This document shows, one piece after another, positions 43,699 through 53,833 of a stretch of 64,000 bases of DNA. The notes under the pieces were generated by a model. That model had not been told where the DNA came from. It ran no database searches and was given only the letters and a program-made list of their open reading frames with translations. The position numbers and the translations under genes are program-made. This stretch comes from Marinifilum sp965230805 (lineage in GTDB: Bacteria > Bacteroidota > Bacteroidia > Bacteroidales > Marinifilaceae). Each line of letters opens with the position of its first letter. Position 1 is the first letter of the stretch. The stretch is from NCBI RefSeq assembly GCF_965230805.1, contig NZ_OZ246019.1, positions 868,001 through 932,000 on the forward strand. The letters run 5' to 3'.

Positions 43699-45660
43699 TT
43701 AGGCATCAATATTTGCATAAGTTGCATTTTTCTCGATAAATTCTCTACGTGGTGGAACCTCATCGCCCATTAACATTGAGAATACATGATCAGCTTCAGC
43801 GGCATTTTCGATGGTTACCTGACGTAAAGTTCGATACTCCGGATTCATTGTTGTTTCCCACAATTGTTCTGCACTCATCTCACCAAGACCTTTGTAGCGT
43901 TGGATATGCATCGAACTTTCTTTACCACCGCCCCACTCTTCAATCAAGCGAAGTCTTTGATCTTCGTTCCAGCAATATTCTGAATTCTTTCCTTTTTTCA
44001 CCAAATACAATGGTGGAGTTGCAATGTACAAGTATCCATTTTCGATAAGCGGTTTCATGTATCGGAAGAAGAATGTCATAATCAGGGTTGCAATGTGACT
44101 ACCATCCACGTCGGCGTCACACATGATTACTATCTTGTGATAACGCAACTTTTCCATATTTACAGCCTTACTATCTTCTGCGGTTCCAAAAGTAATCCCT
44201 AAAGCAGTAAATATGTTTTTGATCTCATCGCTCTCGAAAACCTTGTGCTGCATCGCTTTTTCCACATTCAAGATCTTACCTTTCAATGGAAGAATTGCCT
44301 GGAATTTACGATCACGACCTTGCTTGGCAGTACCACCTGCCGAATCTCCCTCGACAAGGAAAATCTCACAATTTGCAGGATCCTTATCAGAACAGTCTGA
44401 CAATTTGCCTGGAAGTCCCGAACCACCCAATACAGTTTTTCTTTGCACTAACTCTCTTGCTTTACGAGCAGCATGACGGGCAGTAGCCGCCATAATCACT
44501 TTCTGAACAATGGTTTTAGCATCTTTAGGATGTTCTTCCAAATAGTTAGAAAGAGAAGCACTTACAGCCTGATCAACAGCCGACGAAACCTCCGAGTTAC
44601 CCAACTTTGTTTTGGTCTGCCCTTCGAACTGAGGTTCAGCAACCTTTACAGACACTACTGCAGTTAAACCTTCGCGAAAATCATCACCACTAATATCAAA
44701 TTTTAATTTAGCAAGCATGCCCGACTTCTCAGCGAAATTCTTTAATGTACGAGTTAAACCTCTGCGGAATCCCGTAAGGTGAGTACCCCCTTCAATGGTG
44801 TTAATGTTATTTACGTAGGAGTGAATATTTTCGGAAAACGAAGTATTGTATTGAAGAGCAATTTCTACAGGAACATCGTTCTTCTCTGTAGACACATGAA
44901 TAGTCTCTTCAATCAATCTTTCACGAGTGTTATCCAAATACTCAACAAACTCTTTCAAACCTTCTTCTGAGTAGAAAGAATCATGACGATACTCGCCAGC
45001 CTCATTTTTCTCGCGCTTGTCAGTAATATTCAAACGAATGTTTTTATTCAAGAAAGCCAACTCTCTCATTCTAGCTGCAAGAATATCATATCTGTATTCC
45101 GTTGTCAAGAAAATGGATTCATCGGGTTTAAATGAAATAATGGTTCCGGTAACATCGGTCTCACCCAATACTTTAATCTCACCCTTAGGCTTACCTTGGC
45201 TATATTCCTGCAGGTATACTTTTCCGTCGCGATGCACCTCTGCTCTTAATAAAGTAGACAGAGCATTCACACAAGAAACCCCAACACCATGCAAACCACC
45301 AGATACTTTATAAGAATCTTTGTTGAATTTCCCGCCGGCATGTAACACTGTCATAACCACTTCGAGAGCTGATTTATTCTCTTTTTGGTGCAATTCAGTA
45401 GGAATACCACGACCATTATCTTTTACAGTGATTGAATTATCTTCGTTAATAAAAACTTCAATATCATTACAATACCCTGCTAAAGCTTCATCAATGGAGT
45501 TATCAACCACCTCGTACACCAAATGGTGTAAACCTTTCACATTTACATCTCCAATGTACATGGAAGGGCGTTTACGAACCGCTTCCAAACCTTCTAACAC
45601 CTGAATACTATCCGCAGAATATTCAGCATTCCCATTTGGTTTATTTTCTAAATCACTCAT
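43699..45660 (-). CDS. gyrB: DNA gyrase subunit B
   Basis: 653 residues. GHKL ATPase domain (V-Y-E-V-V-D-N-S-I-D-E-A, D-N-G-R-G-I-P, G-G-L-H-G-V-G-V-S), transducer with the Q-T-K-T-K-L-G-N loop, TOPRIM E-G-D-S-A-G-G and D-A-D-V-D-G-S-H, and the C-terminal Q-R-Y-K-G-L-G-E-M-S-A block. GyrB rather than ParE is supported by the length and by the TOPRIM-to-tail sequence Q-L-W-E-T-T-M-N-P. It supplies ATP hydrolysis for negative supercoiling with GyrA, which is not in the window. Confidence 0.96.
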   Translation of the reverse strand: MSDLENKPNGNAEYSADSIQVLEGLEAVRKRPSMYIGDVNVKGLHHLVYEVVDNSIDEALAGYCNDIEVFINEDNSITVKDNGRGIPTELHQKENKSALEVVMTVLHAGGKFNKDSYKVSGGLHGVGVSCVNALSTLLRAEVHRDGKVYLQEYSQGKPKGEIKVLGETDVTGTIISFKPDESIFLTTEYRYDILAARMRELAFLNKNIRLNITDKREKNEAGEYRHDSFYSEEGLKEFVEYLDNTRERLIEETIHVSTEKNDVPVEIALQYNTSFSENIHSYVNNINTIEGGTHLTGFRRGLTRTLKNFAEKSGMLAKLKFDISGDDFREGLTAVVSVKVAEPQFEGQTKTKLGNSEVSSAVDQAVSASLSNYLEEHPKDAKTIVQKVIMAATARHAARKARELVQRKTVLGGSGLPGKLSDCSDKDPANCEIFLVEGDSAGGTAKQGRDRKFQAILPLKGKILNVEKAMQHKVFESDEIKNIFTALGITFGTAEDSKAVNMEKLRYHKIVIMCDADVDGSHIATLIMTFFFRYMKPLIENGYLYIATPPLYLVKKGKNSEYCWNEDQRLRLIEEWGGGKESSMHIQRYKGLGEMSAEQLWETTMNPEYRTLRQVTIENAAEADHVFSMLMGDEVPPRREFIEKNATYANIDA

Positions 45661-46019
45661 CTAACAGATCTTTAGTTTTCGTAAAAGAACTTCACCGACA
45701 ATCAAAAAAATCATTTGATTATCTAATTGAAACTCTCATTTTTTTGTGCATATTTTTGAATGCTTTTTGGCTTATCATTCAATAATAAAAAGTTGGCAAA
45801 ACCACAATACTTATAGAAGCTTAAAACCTTTAAATATCAATAAATTACCAACCCTAAAAAGCAAAAAAGCAAAAGTTAAACAAAGATAATAAAAATGATG
45901 AATCTACAGGTAGGAAAATGATGAAAAATAAACCATTTTAGGAGTTTTTGACAAAGCAAATTTATTGCAAGAAAATTATAATATCAAATCATTGTTTATG
46001 TTTATTTCAGCAATAAAGC
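45661..46019. other. Intergenic region without recognisable gene
   Basis: About 360 bp, very AT-rich, between gyrB's start and the 3' end of a hypothetical gene. No open frame, stem-loop or repeat stood out. Confidence 0.5.
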
Positions 46020-46520
46020 TTAGAGCGAAATTGATTGTCCACTTCTGGGGCGTTTCATTTTAAATTTAATGATGAAGTTATCTACTTTGTTACCTTCATC
46101 GGTAACACCATATTCACGAAGTTCAAAAATTGTTCTTACAGTTTTAAAACCCTTGGGCATAGCTTTCCACATTCTATAAAACACTACTTGCACATTCTCC
46201 AAATCGGCATCATCGAGTTTTAATTTTAAAACTTCTTTTCCTTTTGGCATCACAAATACACCTACCCCATGTTTTTTCCAAGTAAGGGCTTCTTCAGCTA
46301 CAAAAGCCATATTTAGTGTATCCCTTGTAATATCAAACAGGTAGGTAATTTCTTTGTCATTAGATTCAAGATCCATTAAAATTTCTAATGGTTTTTTATC
46401 GTTATTAACTGATAATTTCCATCTTTCGGTTTTCTGTGCACTAGCTAAACCTGAAAACAACAACAGTAAAAATAAGATGCTTAAAATTCGAATATATGTT
46501 GAGATTGTAATAAAATTCAT
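46020..46520 (-). CDS. Hypothetical secreted protein
   Basis: 166 residues. A signal peptide runs to about residue 28 (L-L-L-F-S-G-L-A-S-A-Q). The mature part is beta-rich, with W-K-L-S-V-N-N-D-K-K-P-L-E-I and V-Q-V-V-F-Y-R-M-W-K-A-M-P-K-G-F, then F-E-L-R-E-Y-G-V, and ends R-P-R-S-G-Q-S. I do not recognise a family. It lies downstream of the TPR/barrel operon on the same strand but is set off from it by an intervening hairpin. Confidence 0.7.
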   Translation of the reverse strand: MNFITISTYIRILSILFLLLLFSGLASAQKTERWKLSVNNDKKPLEILMDLESNDKEITYLFDITRDTLNMAFVAEEALTWKKHGVGVFVMPKGKEVLKLKLDDADLENVQVVFYRMWKAMPKGFKTVRTIFELREYGVTDEGNKVDNFIIKFKMKRPRSGQSISL

Positions 46521-46604
46521 GCATTTACGTGTAATTATACCAATTAAAAATAAAGCTAATAAAAACTATTCAATCTACAATATATTATAATCAACTACAA
46601 CTAT

Positions 46605-46632
46605 AAAGGGATGCCAGTTACGACATCCCTTT
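46605..46632 (-). terminator. Hairpin downstream of the barrel gene
   Basis: AAAGGGATG / CATCCCTTT, perfect 9-bp stem, 10-base loop; weak T-tract. Confidence 0.55.
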
Positions 46633-46652
46633 ACAGTTATTGCTGCTTTTTA

Positions 46653-48404
46653 TTACAAGTTTATTTTCACTCCCAATAAGAAGTTAAGTCCCTGAGAAGG
46701 ATATCCATCCCATTGGTAATATTTATCGGCAAGCAAGTTATTTACTTGTCCAAAAGCTGAGAAATTCTCATTTATTTGATAGTTTGCCCCGACATTTAGG
46801 TCGTAAACGGCATCATGACTTTTACTAGTATCGTAGATCGAGGATGGCAATTCACCAATATTTACATAACGCAAATATATATAAGGACGCTCTCCAATAA
46901 CATTCACTCCTGCATTCAATTTAATATCATTTGTAAGTTGATACATTGCATTGGCCTCCAGTTCAAATTCCGGCATGTGCCAAGCTTCTGCTTGCCGATC
47001 CAATGAATAATGATTGTACCTAACAGATGAATTTATTTCTAATTTATCAGACCAAGCAATAGTAACTTCAGCCCCTAATCGAAGAAGATTAATGTCATCG
47101 TAATCCACGCCCAATTTATTCGAATTTGCAGATGCAATGACATGTGATCCTATAACTTCTCTGAGGTAAACATTATTGTAGAAATACTGATTATCAACCT
47201 CACTGTATTCCGCATACAGTTTAAAAGATGAGTTCGAAGACCAACTTCCACGTATGCCACCAAATAATCTATATTTAAGATTGCTTGGCGCAACATTCAA
47301 TCCTGAAAAAATAAACCTGTTTTCTTCTACGATGTGTTTGTAACGATTCATCTTTAAATCACCATTAACACCAACAAACAAGCTCATGATTCCATCAATT
47401 GCTTCAAAATCCATTTTTACATCAGGGTATAGTTTTGTTTCAGAATCATCTCCCATGGCAAAAACAGCATTTACACCCAACTGAAGGTTTAATTTTCCTG
47501 TTTGCAATAAATATTTAGGTTGCAAGCTCCACTTTAAAGATTTCCTATCATTTATAACTTCCTCTCCATTAGAGTACAGCAAACCATCTATTGCAAAATA
47601 GTCAAATTCAGAATTAAGACTCCAGAAAGCATCTCCTCTTCTTATTTTGGCATTTCCTGAAACCAAAATATCATTCTCTTTTGCATCTATATCATCAGAA
47701 AAATGTTCATACTCCAGACCCAGGCCAAAATTTAACTTTTCTTCATCTTTAAAAGTTGACTGGTATTTAGCCTTTAAACCAAAATTATTAAGTTTCTGTT
47801 CTTTATAGGGGAATAAATCCGGAATATTAGTGTCAACATCATTAGGCTGAGGAAATCCATAATAATTGTATGCTTTGTGCTTGTAGAACAATTGTCCTGA
47901 TACCTTCCCTTCATTCAGGTGCGCAGTTCCATATACTTCCGCCAACTGATCGGTATAATCCGGCTTCACTTTGTCACCATCCTCTAATTCCAGCTTTCCA
48001 TTGGTTGAATAATGTCTCACATGAATACCTATATCAGCAGTTTTTGATCGTTGATTATTAAATCTATAATCACCAAATAAAGTGGAATAATTTCCTCCTG
48101 CTAAAGTCAAATCATGCGAATGTAAGTTCTTTAATGGCTCACCCACCATTCTGGCAGCAGGAATTTCAGCAGGAGAAAACCCAACGCTTAAAGGCTTGGC
48201 CTGGATAAAATAGTTGAAGCTTGGTACAAACTTAGCCGTATCCTGAATAACAGGCAATTTTCCCAAACGCAACGCCTTATTAATTTTTGGCTGGTAAGTG
48301 GTTCTTACCTTTACTTCTTTGTCTAGCTCTCTTTGTTCTTGAGCTTGGGCAATTGAGTAGGAAAATCCGAAAACTACAATTGCTAATAATATCTTTTTCA
48401 ACAT
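46653..48404 (-). CDS. Outer-membrane beta-barrel protein (TonB-receptor-like barrel without plug)
   Basis: About 583 residues from the Met that starts the signal peptide M-L-K-K-I-L-L-A-I (A-Q-A-Q cleavage). In-frame ATGs at 48422 and 48443 are alternatives; the one at 48422 comes one base after the TPR gene's stop, which would suit coupled translation. After a short linker with K-V-R-T-T-Y-Q-P-K-I, the protein is a succession of amphipathic strands with aromatic ends and closes F-L-L-G-V-K-I-N-L with a terminal hydrophobic residue, as in barrels. F-G-Q-V-N-N-L-L-A-D-K-Y-Y-Q-W is the TonB-receptor-like C-terminal motif. There is no plug domain or TonB box. It pairs with the TPR protein upstream. 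Confidence 0.8.
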   Translation of the reverse strand: MLKKILLAIVVFGFSYSIAQAQEQRELDKEVKVRTTYQPKINKALRLGKLPVIQDTAKFVPSFNYFIQAKPLSVGFSPAEIPAARMVGEPLKNLHSHDLTLAGGNYSTLFGDYRFNNQRSKTADIGIHVRHYSTNGKLELEDGDKVKPDYTDQLAEVYGTAHLNEGKVSGQLFYKHKAYNYYGFPQPNDVDTNIPDLFPYKEQKLNNFGLKAKYQSTFKDEEKLNFGLGLEYEHFSDDIDAKENDILVSGNAKIRRGDAFWSLNSEFDYFAIDGLLYSNGEEVINDRKSLKWSLQPKYLLQTGKLNLQLGVNAVFAMGDDSETKLYPDVKMDFEAIDGIMSLFVGVNGDLKMNRYKHIVEENRFIFSGLNVAPSNLKYRLFGGIRGSWSSNSSFKLYAEYSEVDNQYFYNNVYLREVIGSHVIASANSNKLGVDYDDINLLRLGAEVTIAWSDKLEINSSVRYNHYSLDRQAEAWHMPEFELEANAMYQLTNDIKLNAGVNVIGERPYIYLRYVNIGELPSSIYDTSKSHDAVYDLNVGANYQINENFSAFGQVNNLLADKYYQWDGYPSQGLNFLLGVKINL

Positions 48405-48423
48405 TGTTTCTCTAATTATCATG

Positions 48424-51400
48424 CTACTCAATTTCTTTTTCATCGTCTAACATTTCCTGCAAGATCAATCGTTCCTCATCCAATCCTAAAGAATCGCTTT
48501 TTGCAGCTTTTCCATCGAATAGTTTTTTATTCTGAAGGCTATCCGTTCCTTCGAACTGAAGCTCTATGGCTTGATTTGCAGTTTCCCTATCCTTTTGTTT
48601 CTGGGTTTCCAGTAAAACATTTAGTTTTTGCTGAGCTCGCACCATTATTCCATCATCTTTCGCTCCATAATTGTCCACAATACTTTGCAGGGTATATTTG
48701 GCCTGGAATTCGTCATTTTTCTTCAAGAAAACATCCGAAAGCAAAAGAAAGCTCTCGGCCAACCAGTAATGGTGAGGAGAATTCATCTCAATAAACTGGT
48801 TGATTTCTTTCTCTGCTTTACTGAATTTGCTTTGCGAGTAATACACTTCGGCAATTCTGAATTTTGCCTCTGCCCCTTCAGCAGTCTGAACTTCATTAGA
48901 TAATGTCTGGAAGTCTTTTAAAGCTTCCGTTTTCCTTTCCAGATTCAAGTATGATTTTGCTCTTTTATAGGTAGCTTCTCGAATCATTTCTTCCTGAACC
49001 TTTGACATTTTTAACACCTCTGTTGCTGCCGGAATCGCATTGCTATATTCATTCAAGCCATACACGCAACGCATATAACCAACTTTAGCAACATTGATGT
49101 TTTCAGAAATTTCTGCCATTTGAGCCAATCGTTGGTACTGCTCTTTGGCTCTTTCAAAACTTTTATTTCTGAAATTCAGCTGAGAAGCAGCCAGCAGTGC
49201 TCTCTCTGTAAACAGATTATCTGCCTGATCAATCACCTCTTCGAATCCCTTTAGTGCTTTGTCGAAATCTTGCTGGTTCAAAGCGGCATCGGCCTTATAA
49301 TATTGAGCATTCAATCTGAACATTCCATATGGATAGTTTGAAAGATAGGTTTCAAATGCCTTCATCCCTTTTTCTGTTTCTCCGGACATGTACAATCTCT
49401 CAGCAGAAATATAAGTCAGCGAATCTTTCTCCGATCTTCTTAGTACAGCTCCATTCCCGGCAGATTCGGCAAAAGCAAAATATTCATTCACCCTGTTCAA
49501 ATCGACATACACATTTTTTAGTCCGATAAATGCACTCTGTCTTTCCTGACTGCGCGGATAATCGGTAATTACCGCTTTGTAATTAATAATGGCCTTTTCG
49601 TATTCTTTTAGGTTATAATTCATAAGTCCCAGTTGCACCAACGCTTTTGCAGCAAAACTGCTTTTGGGATGATTCTTTACCAATTCCTGATACAAACGGG
49701 CTGCCTCACGCGTTTGATCCATTTTTACTTTAGCCTGTGCCAACTCAAACAGTGCATCGTCCGAATAATCAGATTTTGGATATTTCGATTTCACTTGCTC
49801 AAGCAATCTTGCTTTTGCATTTGGCTGATTTAATAATCCCATGCAAAAAGCCTGCTGGTACAATGCATAATCAACATCCCAACCGCTTGTACTTGCCGCT
49901 TTAGAATAAAATTCTGCTGCTTTGTTGTATTCTCTATCCAAAAAGAAACAGTCACCAATGCGGTTATAGGCATCCGAAACAAATTCATCTTTTTCATTTG
50001 CCTGATTTACATACTTTCTAAACCAGTCTGAGGCTTCGTTGTACTTATCCTGATCAAAATTGGCATAAGCAATATTGTAGTAGGCTTGACCGAAATACGG
50101 AGAAGATCCCGAACCAGGTGACACCAAAAAAGTTTTAAACTGACTAATCGCTTCATTCAGATTTCCCAAACGGTAATTTGCTTCGGCTTTCCAATACAAA
50201 CGCTCTGCTGAAATATTTGGATTGTACATTCTGTATCTGTACGATAAATCAAATGCCTGAATCGCTTCCTCGTATTTCAATTGTTTCATTAACTCCAAAC
50301 CACGCATATAAGTAACACGTTGATAAGCTCTCTCAATTTCCGGTGTTTTATTATTGATTTTATCCATCGAGGCCAATGCATCCGAATAATTTTTGGTGGT
50401 CATATATACCTTCACCAAATAATCGTAAGCCTCATCATTTCGATCCGAATCAGGATACTTTTGCAAGTATTCATCAAATGCTTTAATGGTTTCGTTAAAG
50501 GGAGAGTAAGACAATTCGTAAGTCAGTTTGGCATAGTTGAACAGAGCATCCTGCTGCATATTTTTATCAAAATCCATTCTTGCTGCATTTGCAAAAGCCA
50601 CTTTAGCACCGTTTTTATTCCCTGATTTTAAATAGCAATCTGCCAGGCAGAAAGTGGCTACTTGAAGCATTTCATCATCTTCACCCCCAACTTTTTCGAA
50701 CTGAAGAATGGCATTCTCATAGTTTTTTTCTTTGTACAAGCAATATCCGTAAGCAAATCGATCTTCTCGAACCAAAGTTTTCTTCCCTTTTTCAAGATAT
50801 GGTATGGCCTTCGCATACTCCTTAACCTGGTAATGTGCCAAACCAATCATTTTTGCAATTTCAGCTTGTCTTTTTACACTGGCATCATCTAAGTACTTTG
50901 GAGCATAATCAAGCAGTTTCTGATACTGTTCCTGCAAAAAATAAATCTGACAGATATAATATGGTACAATTGGAGCAAAAGTTTTATTGGATTCTAATTT
51001 TTCAAATCCACTTAATGCTGTCTGATAGTTCTTATTTAAGTAAGCTATATGAGAATAATAGTAGTTTGCTGGTGCATTGTAATCTCCTGAAACCTCAATA
51101 ATCTCATAAAAATTCTTTCGGGCATTCTCATAATCCTTCTTTCTGAAGTAGGAATAAGCCAGCTTGAATCTATACTCGCTTAAATCGTCATGATGCAGCA
51201 AGAAGGGGTCAACCTGTTTGAGCCAGACCAATGCCGATTTGTATTTTTTATTGCGATACTGCTGACGTCCGAGTTGGAAATAAGCAGATTGAATTTTATT
51301 GCTTTCAGGATAATTGCGAATAAAAGCCTTCATCTCATCTTCTGCTCCCGGACGAAACAGCTCAATGGAACAAAGAGCCATAAAGAACTCGGCCTGCGAT

Positions 51401-51609
51401 CTTTTGTCAGAAAACTCTATGCTGCCTCTATTGATAAATTCTTGAAACTCTCGACGTGCAGCTCCAAAATTCTTGTTCCTGAATTTTTCATTGGCCGATT
51501 GCCATATCTGAGAATCGGAATAATGATTTAAAGAATTTTGAGCCTGCGTTGGATTGCCAGCAATCAAAAATACTGACAGGAATATCCACAATAAATATCT
51601 GCTTCTCAT
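48424..51609 (-). CDS. Large secreted TPR-repeat protein
   Basis: About 1061 residues from ATG 51609 (M-R-S-R-Y-L-L-W-I-F signal, A-Q at the end); an upstream ATG at 51660 would put 17 residues before the signal peptide. The rest is about two dozen tetratricopeptide units with A-x-x-x-F spacing (for example Y-E-N-A-R-K-N-F-Y and F-E-R-A-K-E-Q-Y) up to about residue 1000, then a Gln-rich tail. Such proteins scaffold envelope complexes; together with the adjacent barrel it may form an outer-membrane assembly, transport or gliding-related unit. Stop and start of the pair nearly touch. Confidence 0.85.
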   Translation of the reverse strand: MRSRYLLWIFLSVFLIAGNPTQAQNSLNHYSDSQIWQSANEKFRNKNFGAARREFQEFINRGSIEFSDKRSQAEFFMALCSIELFRPGAEDEMKAFIRNYPESNKIQSAYFQLGRQQYRNKKYKSALVWLKQVDPFLLHHDDLSEYRFKLAYSYFRKKDYENARKNFYEIIEVSGDYNAPANYYYSHIAYLNKNYQTALSGFEKLESNKTFAPIVPYYICQIYFLQEQYQKLLDYAPKYLDDASVKRQAEIAKMIGLAHYQVKEYAKAIPYLEKGKKTLVREDRFAYGYCLYKEKNYENAILQFEKVGGEDDEMLQVATFCLADCYLKSGNKNGAKVAFANAARMDFDKNMQQDALFNYAKLTYELSYSPFNETIKAFDEYLQKYPDSDRNDEAYDYLVKVYMTTKNYSDALASMDKINNKTPEIERAYQRVTYMRGLELMKQLKYEEAIQAFDLSYRYRMYNPNISAERLYWKAEANYRLGNLNEAISQFKTFLVSPGSGSSPYFGQAYYNIAYANFDQDKYNEASDWFRKYVNQANEKDEFVSDAYNRIGDCFFLDREYNKAAEFYSKAASTSGWDVDYALYQQAFCMGLLNQPNAKARLLEQVKSKYPKSDYSDDALFELAQAKVKMDQTREAARLYQELVKNHPKSSFAAKALVQLGLMNYNLKEYEKAIINYKAVITDYPRSQERQSAFIGLKNVYVDLNRVNEYFAFAESAGNGAVLRRSEKDSLTYISAERLYMSGETEKGMKAFETYLSNYPYGMFRLNAQYYKADAALNQQDFDKALKGFEEVIDQADNLFTERALLAASQLNFRNKSFERAKEQYQRLAQMAEISENINVAKVGYMRCVYGLNEYSNAIPAATEVLKMSKVQEEMIREATYKRAKSYLNLERKTEALKDFQTLSNEVQTAEGAEAKFRIAEVYYSQSKFSKAEKEINQFIEMNSPHHYWLAESFLLLSDVFLKKNDEFQAKYTLQSIVDNYGAKDDGIMVRAQQKLNVLLETQKQKDRETANQAIELQFEGTDSLQNKKLFDGKAAKSDSLGLDEERLILQEMLDDEKEIE

Positions 51610-52028
51610 GCTTTTGCGTGTAGGTATAAATAAGTGAATTAATGATTCTGAAAAGCACAAATCATAGCAATTCAGAATTTTTAAAACCAGCCTTAAAGGT
51701 AAAAATAATATGCATCTTTATTACCTGCGTTCTATTAAAAATATGCTTACCGTTCGAATTGATTTTGGTAGAAATCTCATCCAATCTTTGCCTTATTTTT
51801 TTTTAACATCCCGATGTTCTTTTGATATTTTTAACGCAAATCTTGAACAAATATGACTTTCGGCTGCTGTATTTTTAATAGAAATCAGATTTAAATCTCA
51901 AACGAAGCTTATTCACAAAAATTGCCTAAGCTGTTGGGAATTATTAGCAAGTAAAAAAGCATTGCGAGAAATAATTTTTTAGATTTGTAAATCGACACAT
52001 TTGTTTGTACCAAGAAAAAAGAACTTAC
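51610..52028. other. Divergent promoter region between TPR operon and ftsE
   Basis: About 420 bp without a gene. On the plus strand TTG at 51962 and TAGATTTG at 51980-51987 (fitting TAnnTTTG) with 15 bp between them resemble a Bacteroidota promoter for ftsE, though the spacing is a little short. Confidence 0.4.
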
Positions 52029-52754
52029 ATGTCAGAATCTGCAATCATTGAACTAAAGAATGCTACAATCCGTCAAGCGGATAACATTATACTTACCGAT
52101 GTAAATCTAAAAATCGACAAAAGCGAATTTGTATATCTAATTGGTAAAGTGGGAAGTGGTAAATCAAGTCTGCTTAAAACTTTATATGCTGATTTACCAC
52201 TAAACGATGGCGATGGTTCTGTTGCAGGTTTCTATTTACCCATTATCAAGCGCAAGCAGATCCCTTTTCTGAGAAGAAAAATTGGAATTGTATTTCAAGA
52301 TTTTCAGCTGCTTACCGATAGAAGTGTGAAAGATAATCTTGTGTTTGTGCTAAAAGCAACAGGTTGGAAAAACAAGCAAGAAATTGAAAACCGCATTGTA
52401 GAAGTTCTCGAAAAAGTTCACATGGGCAACAAAGGCTATAAAATGCCACATGAGCTTTCTGGCGGAGAACAGCAACGCGTGGTAATTGCACGTGCACTTC
52501 TTAATTCTCCTGATATTATTTTGGCCGATGAGCCAACAGGAAATTTAGATCCTGAAACCTCCGATGAATTGGCAGAATTGCTAATGGATATCAGTAAAAA
52601 TGGACGAACTGTGGTAATGGCTACTCATCAACATGATTTGCTTAAAAAGTTCCCGGCCAGAACAGTTGAGTGTATCAATGGCAAGTTGGTTGACAAATCA
52701 ATGTCGGAATCCGAGTCTTCAACTTCCGAAGAAAAAAATGAAACCAATCAGTAA
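52029..52754 (+). CDS. ftsE: Cell-division ABC ATPase FtsE
   Basis: 241 residues from the ATG at 52029; an in-frame TTG at 52005 is less likely. Walker A G-K-V-G-S-G-K-S-S, Q-loop V-F-Q-D-F-Q-L-L, signature L-S-G-G-E-Q-Q-R, Walker B I-L-A-D-E-P-T-G-N-L-D, H-loop T-H. The R-R-K-I-G-I-V-F-Q-D-F-Q-L-L block is characteristic of FtsE. It pairs in the membrane with FtsX, which is not adjacent here; instead a rhomboid gene follows 5 bp later. A Ser/Glu-rich tail is unusual but harmless looking. Confidence 0.88.
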   Translation: MSESAIIELKNATIRQADNIILTDVNLKIDKSEFVYLIGKVGSGKSSLLKTLYADLPLNDGDGSVAGFYLPIIKRKQIPFLRRKIGIVFQDFQLLTDRSVKDNLVFVLKATGWKNKQEIENRIVEVLEKVHMGNKGYKMPHELSGGEQQRVVIARALLNSPDIILADEPTGNLDPETSDELAELLMDISKNGRTVVMATHQHDLLKKFPARTVECINGKLVDKSMSESESSTSEEKNETNQ

Positions 52755-52759
52755 GTTAT

Positions 52760-53440
52760 TTGAAAGCAAACCAGCCATACAACAAAAAATTTGAGCAATT
52801 AAAACTAAAGCACAGTTTAATTTTTCCGATTGCTTTTTTGATTTTGATATGGTTGATTAAAATCTTTGAATGGGGCTTAGCTTTAGACTTTACCCAATTG
52901 GGAATCTTCCCTCTTCACACAAAAGGATTGCCAGGAATTGTAACAAGCCCTTTGATTCATAGCGATTTTAAACATTTAATGGCCAATTCGGTACCTTTTC
53001 TTGTGCTGAGTTGGGGCATTTTTTATTTTTACCGACCACTTTCTTACCGGATTTTCATTCTGTGTTACCTAAGTACCAATATCCTGGTATGGATTGGAGC
53101 CAGAGAAGCCTATCATATTGGAGCAAGTGGCTTGGTTTATTCCTTTGCTTCTTTCCTTTTTTTTAGTGGAATTTTTCGCAACTACTATCGACTAATTGCC
53201 ATATCATTTGTGGTTGTTTTTCTCTATGGAGGAATGTTTTGGGGAATTTTTCCCATCTTAAAAGACGTTTCCTGGGAAGGGCATTTATTTGGAGCAATAT
53301 CTGGTTTAACCTATGCTTTGGCATACAGGAATAAAGGCCCTCAAAAACCTCAGCCCATTATTCCTGATGATGACGAGAGCATTCCTGAGGAAATCTGGAA
53401 TTCGGAAGCTCTTGAAAACAAAGAAGAATTGCGCAAATAA
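52760..53440 (+). CDS. Rhomboid-family intramembrane serine protease
   Basis: 226 residues with six membrane helices. Catalytic Ser123 in H-I-G-A-S-G, His175 in W-E-G-H-L-F-G-A; loop block H-S-D-F-K-H-L-M-A-N is the usual rhomboid L1 region. It cleaves membrane substrates within the bilayer; target unknown. The start is a TTG at 52760, five bases after the ftsE stop, since the next Met lies beyond the first helix. Tight spacing implies an operon with ftsE. Confidence 0.87.
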   Translation: MKANQPYNKKFEQLKLKHSLIFPIAFLILIWLIKIFEWGLALDFTQLGIFPLHTKGLPGIVTSPLIHSDFKHLMANSVPFLVLSWGIFYFYRPLSYRIFILCYLSTNILVWIGAREAYHIGASGLVYSFASFLFFSGIFRNYYRLIAISFVVVFLYGGMFWGIFPILKDVSWEGHLFGAISGLTYALAYRNKGPQKPQPIIPDDDESIPEEIWNSEALENKEELRK

Positions 53441-53577
53441 GTATAAAGTGATAAAACAAACAGGATTAACAGAGAAATCACTTCATTAGCTTGGTAAAAA
53501 AAGCCTCCAGTTGGCGAGTTTGATCTTCCAGTTGGAAAACAAATCAACAATTGTAGGCTTTCAACCGTTTTCACACG

Positions 53578-53735
53578 CCTGTAGCCAAAATACATCGCCT
53601 GTAGCCAATTTATGTATTCCTGTAGCGATATTTGATACGCCTGTAGCCAAAATGAGGCGTCTGTAGCCAGATTTCCCCCTCCTGTAGCAAAAATGAGACG
53701 CCTGTAGTCAAAAACACCCTCCTGTAGCGAAACGA
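53578..53735. repeat. Tandem array, eight units of 20-21 bp
   Basis: CTGTAGCC(A) recurs at 53579, 53599, 53620, 53641, 53661, 53682, 53702 and 53722, with AT-rich or GAGGC-type tails. Just upstream, two 21-bp steps of TCCAGTTGG (about 53505 and 53526) may be an older, diverged part. It fills the space between the convergent rhomboid and M48 genes; the rest of that 390-bp gap has no gene. Confidence 0.88.
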
Positions 53736-53833
53736 ACTAACAGATATAGGCTTTTCAGAAGGCTTGTGTTAAAATTGAAGATGCCATTAGAAATGGTATT
53801 CTACCAGTATTACCATTGCAAAACACAAAAATA

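Noticed and set aside
43699..45660. Topoisomerase IV subunit ParE
   Set aside because: Length and the C-terminal block are those of GyrB.
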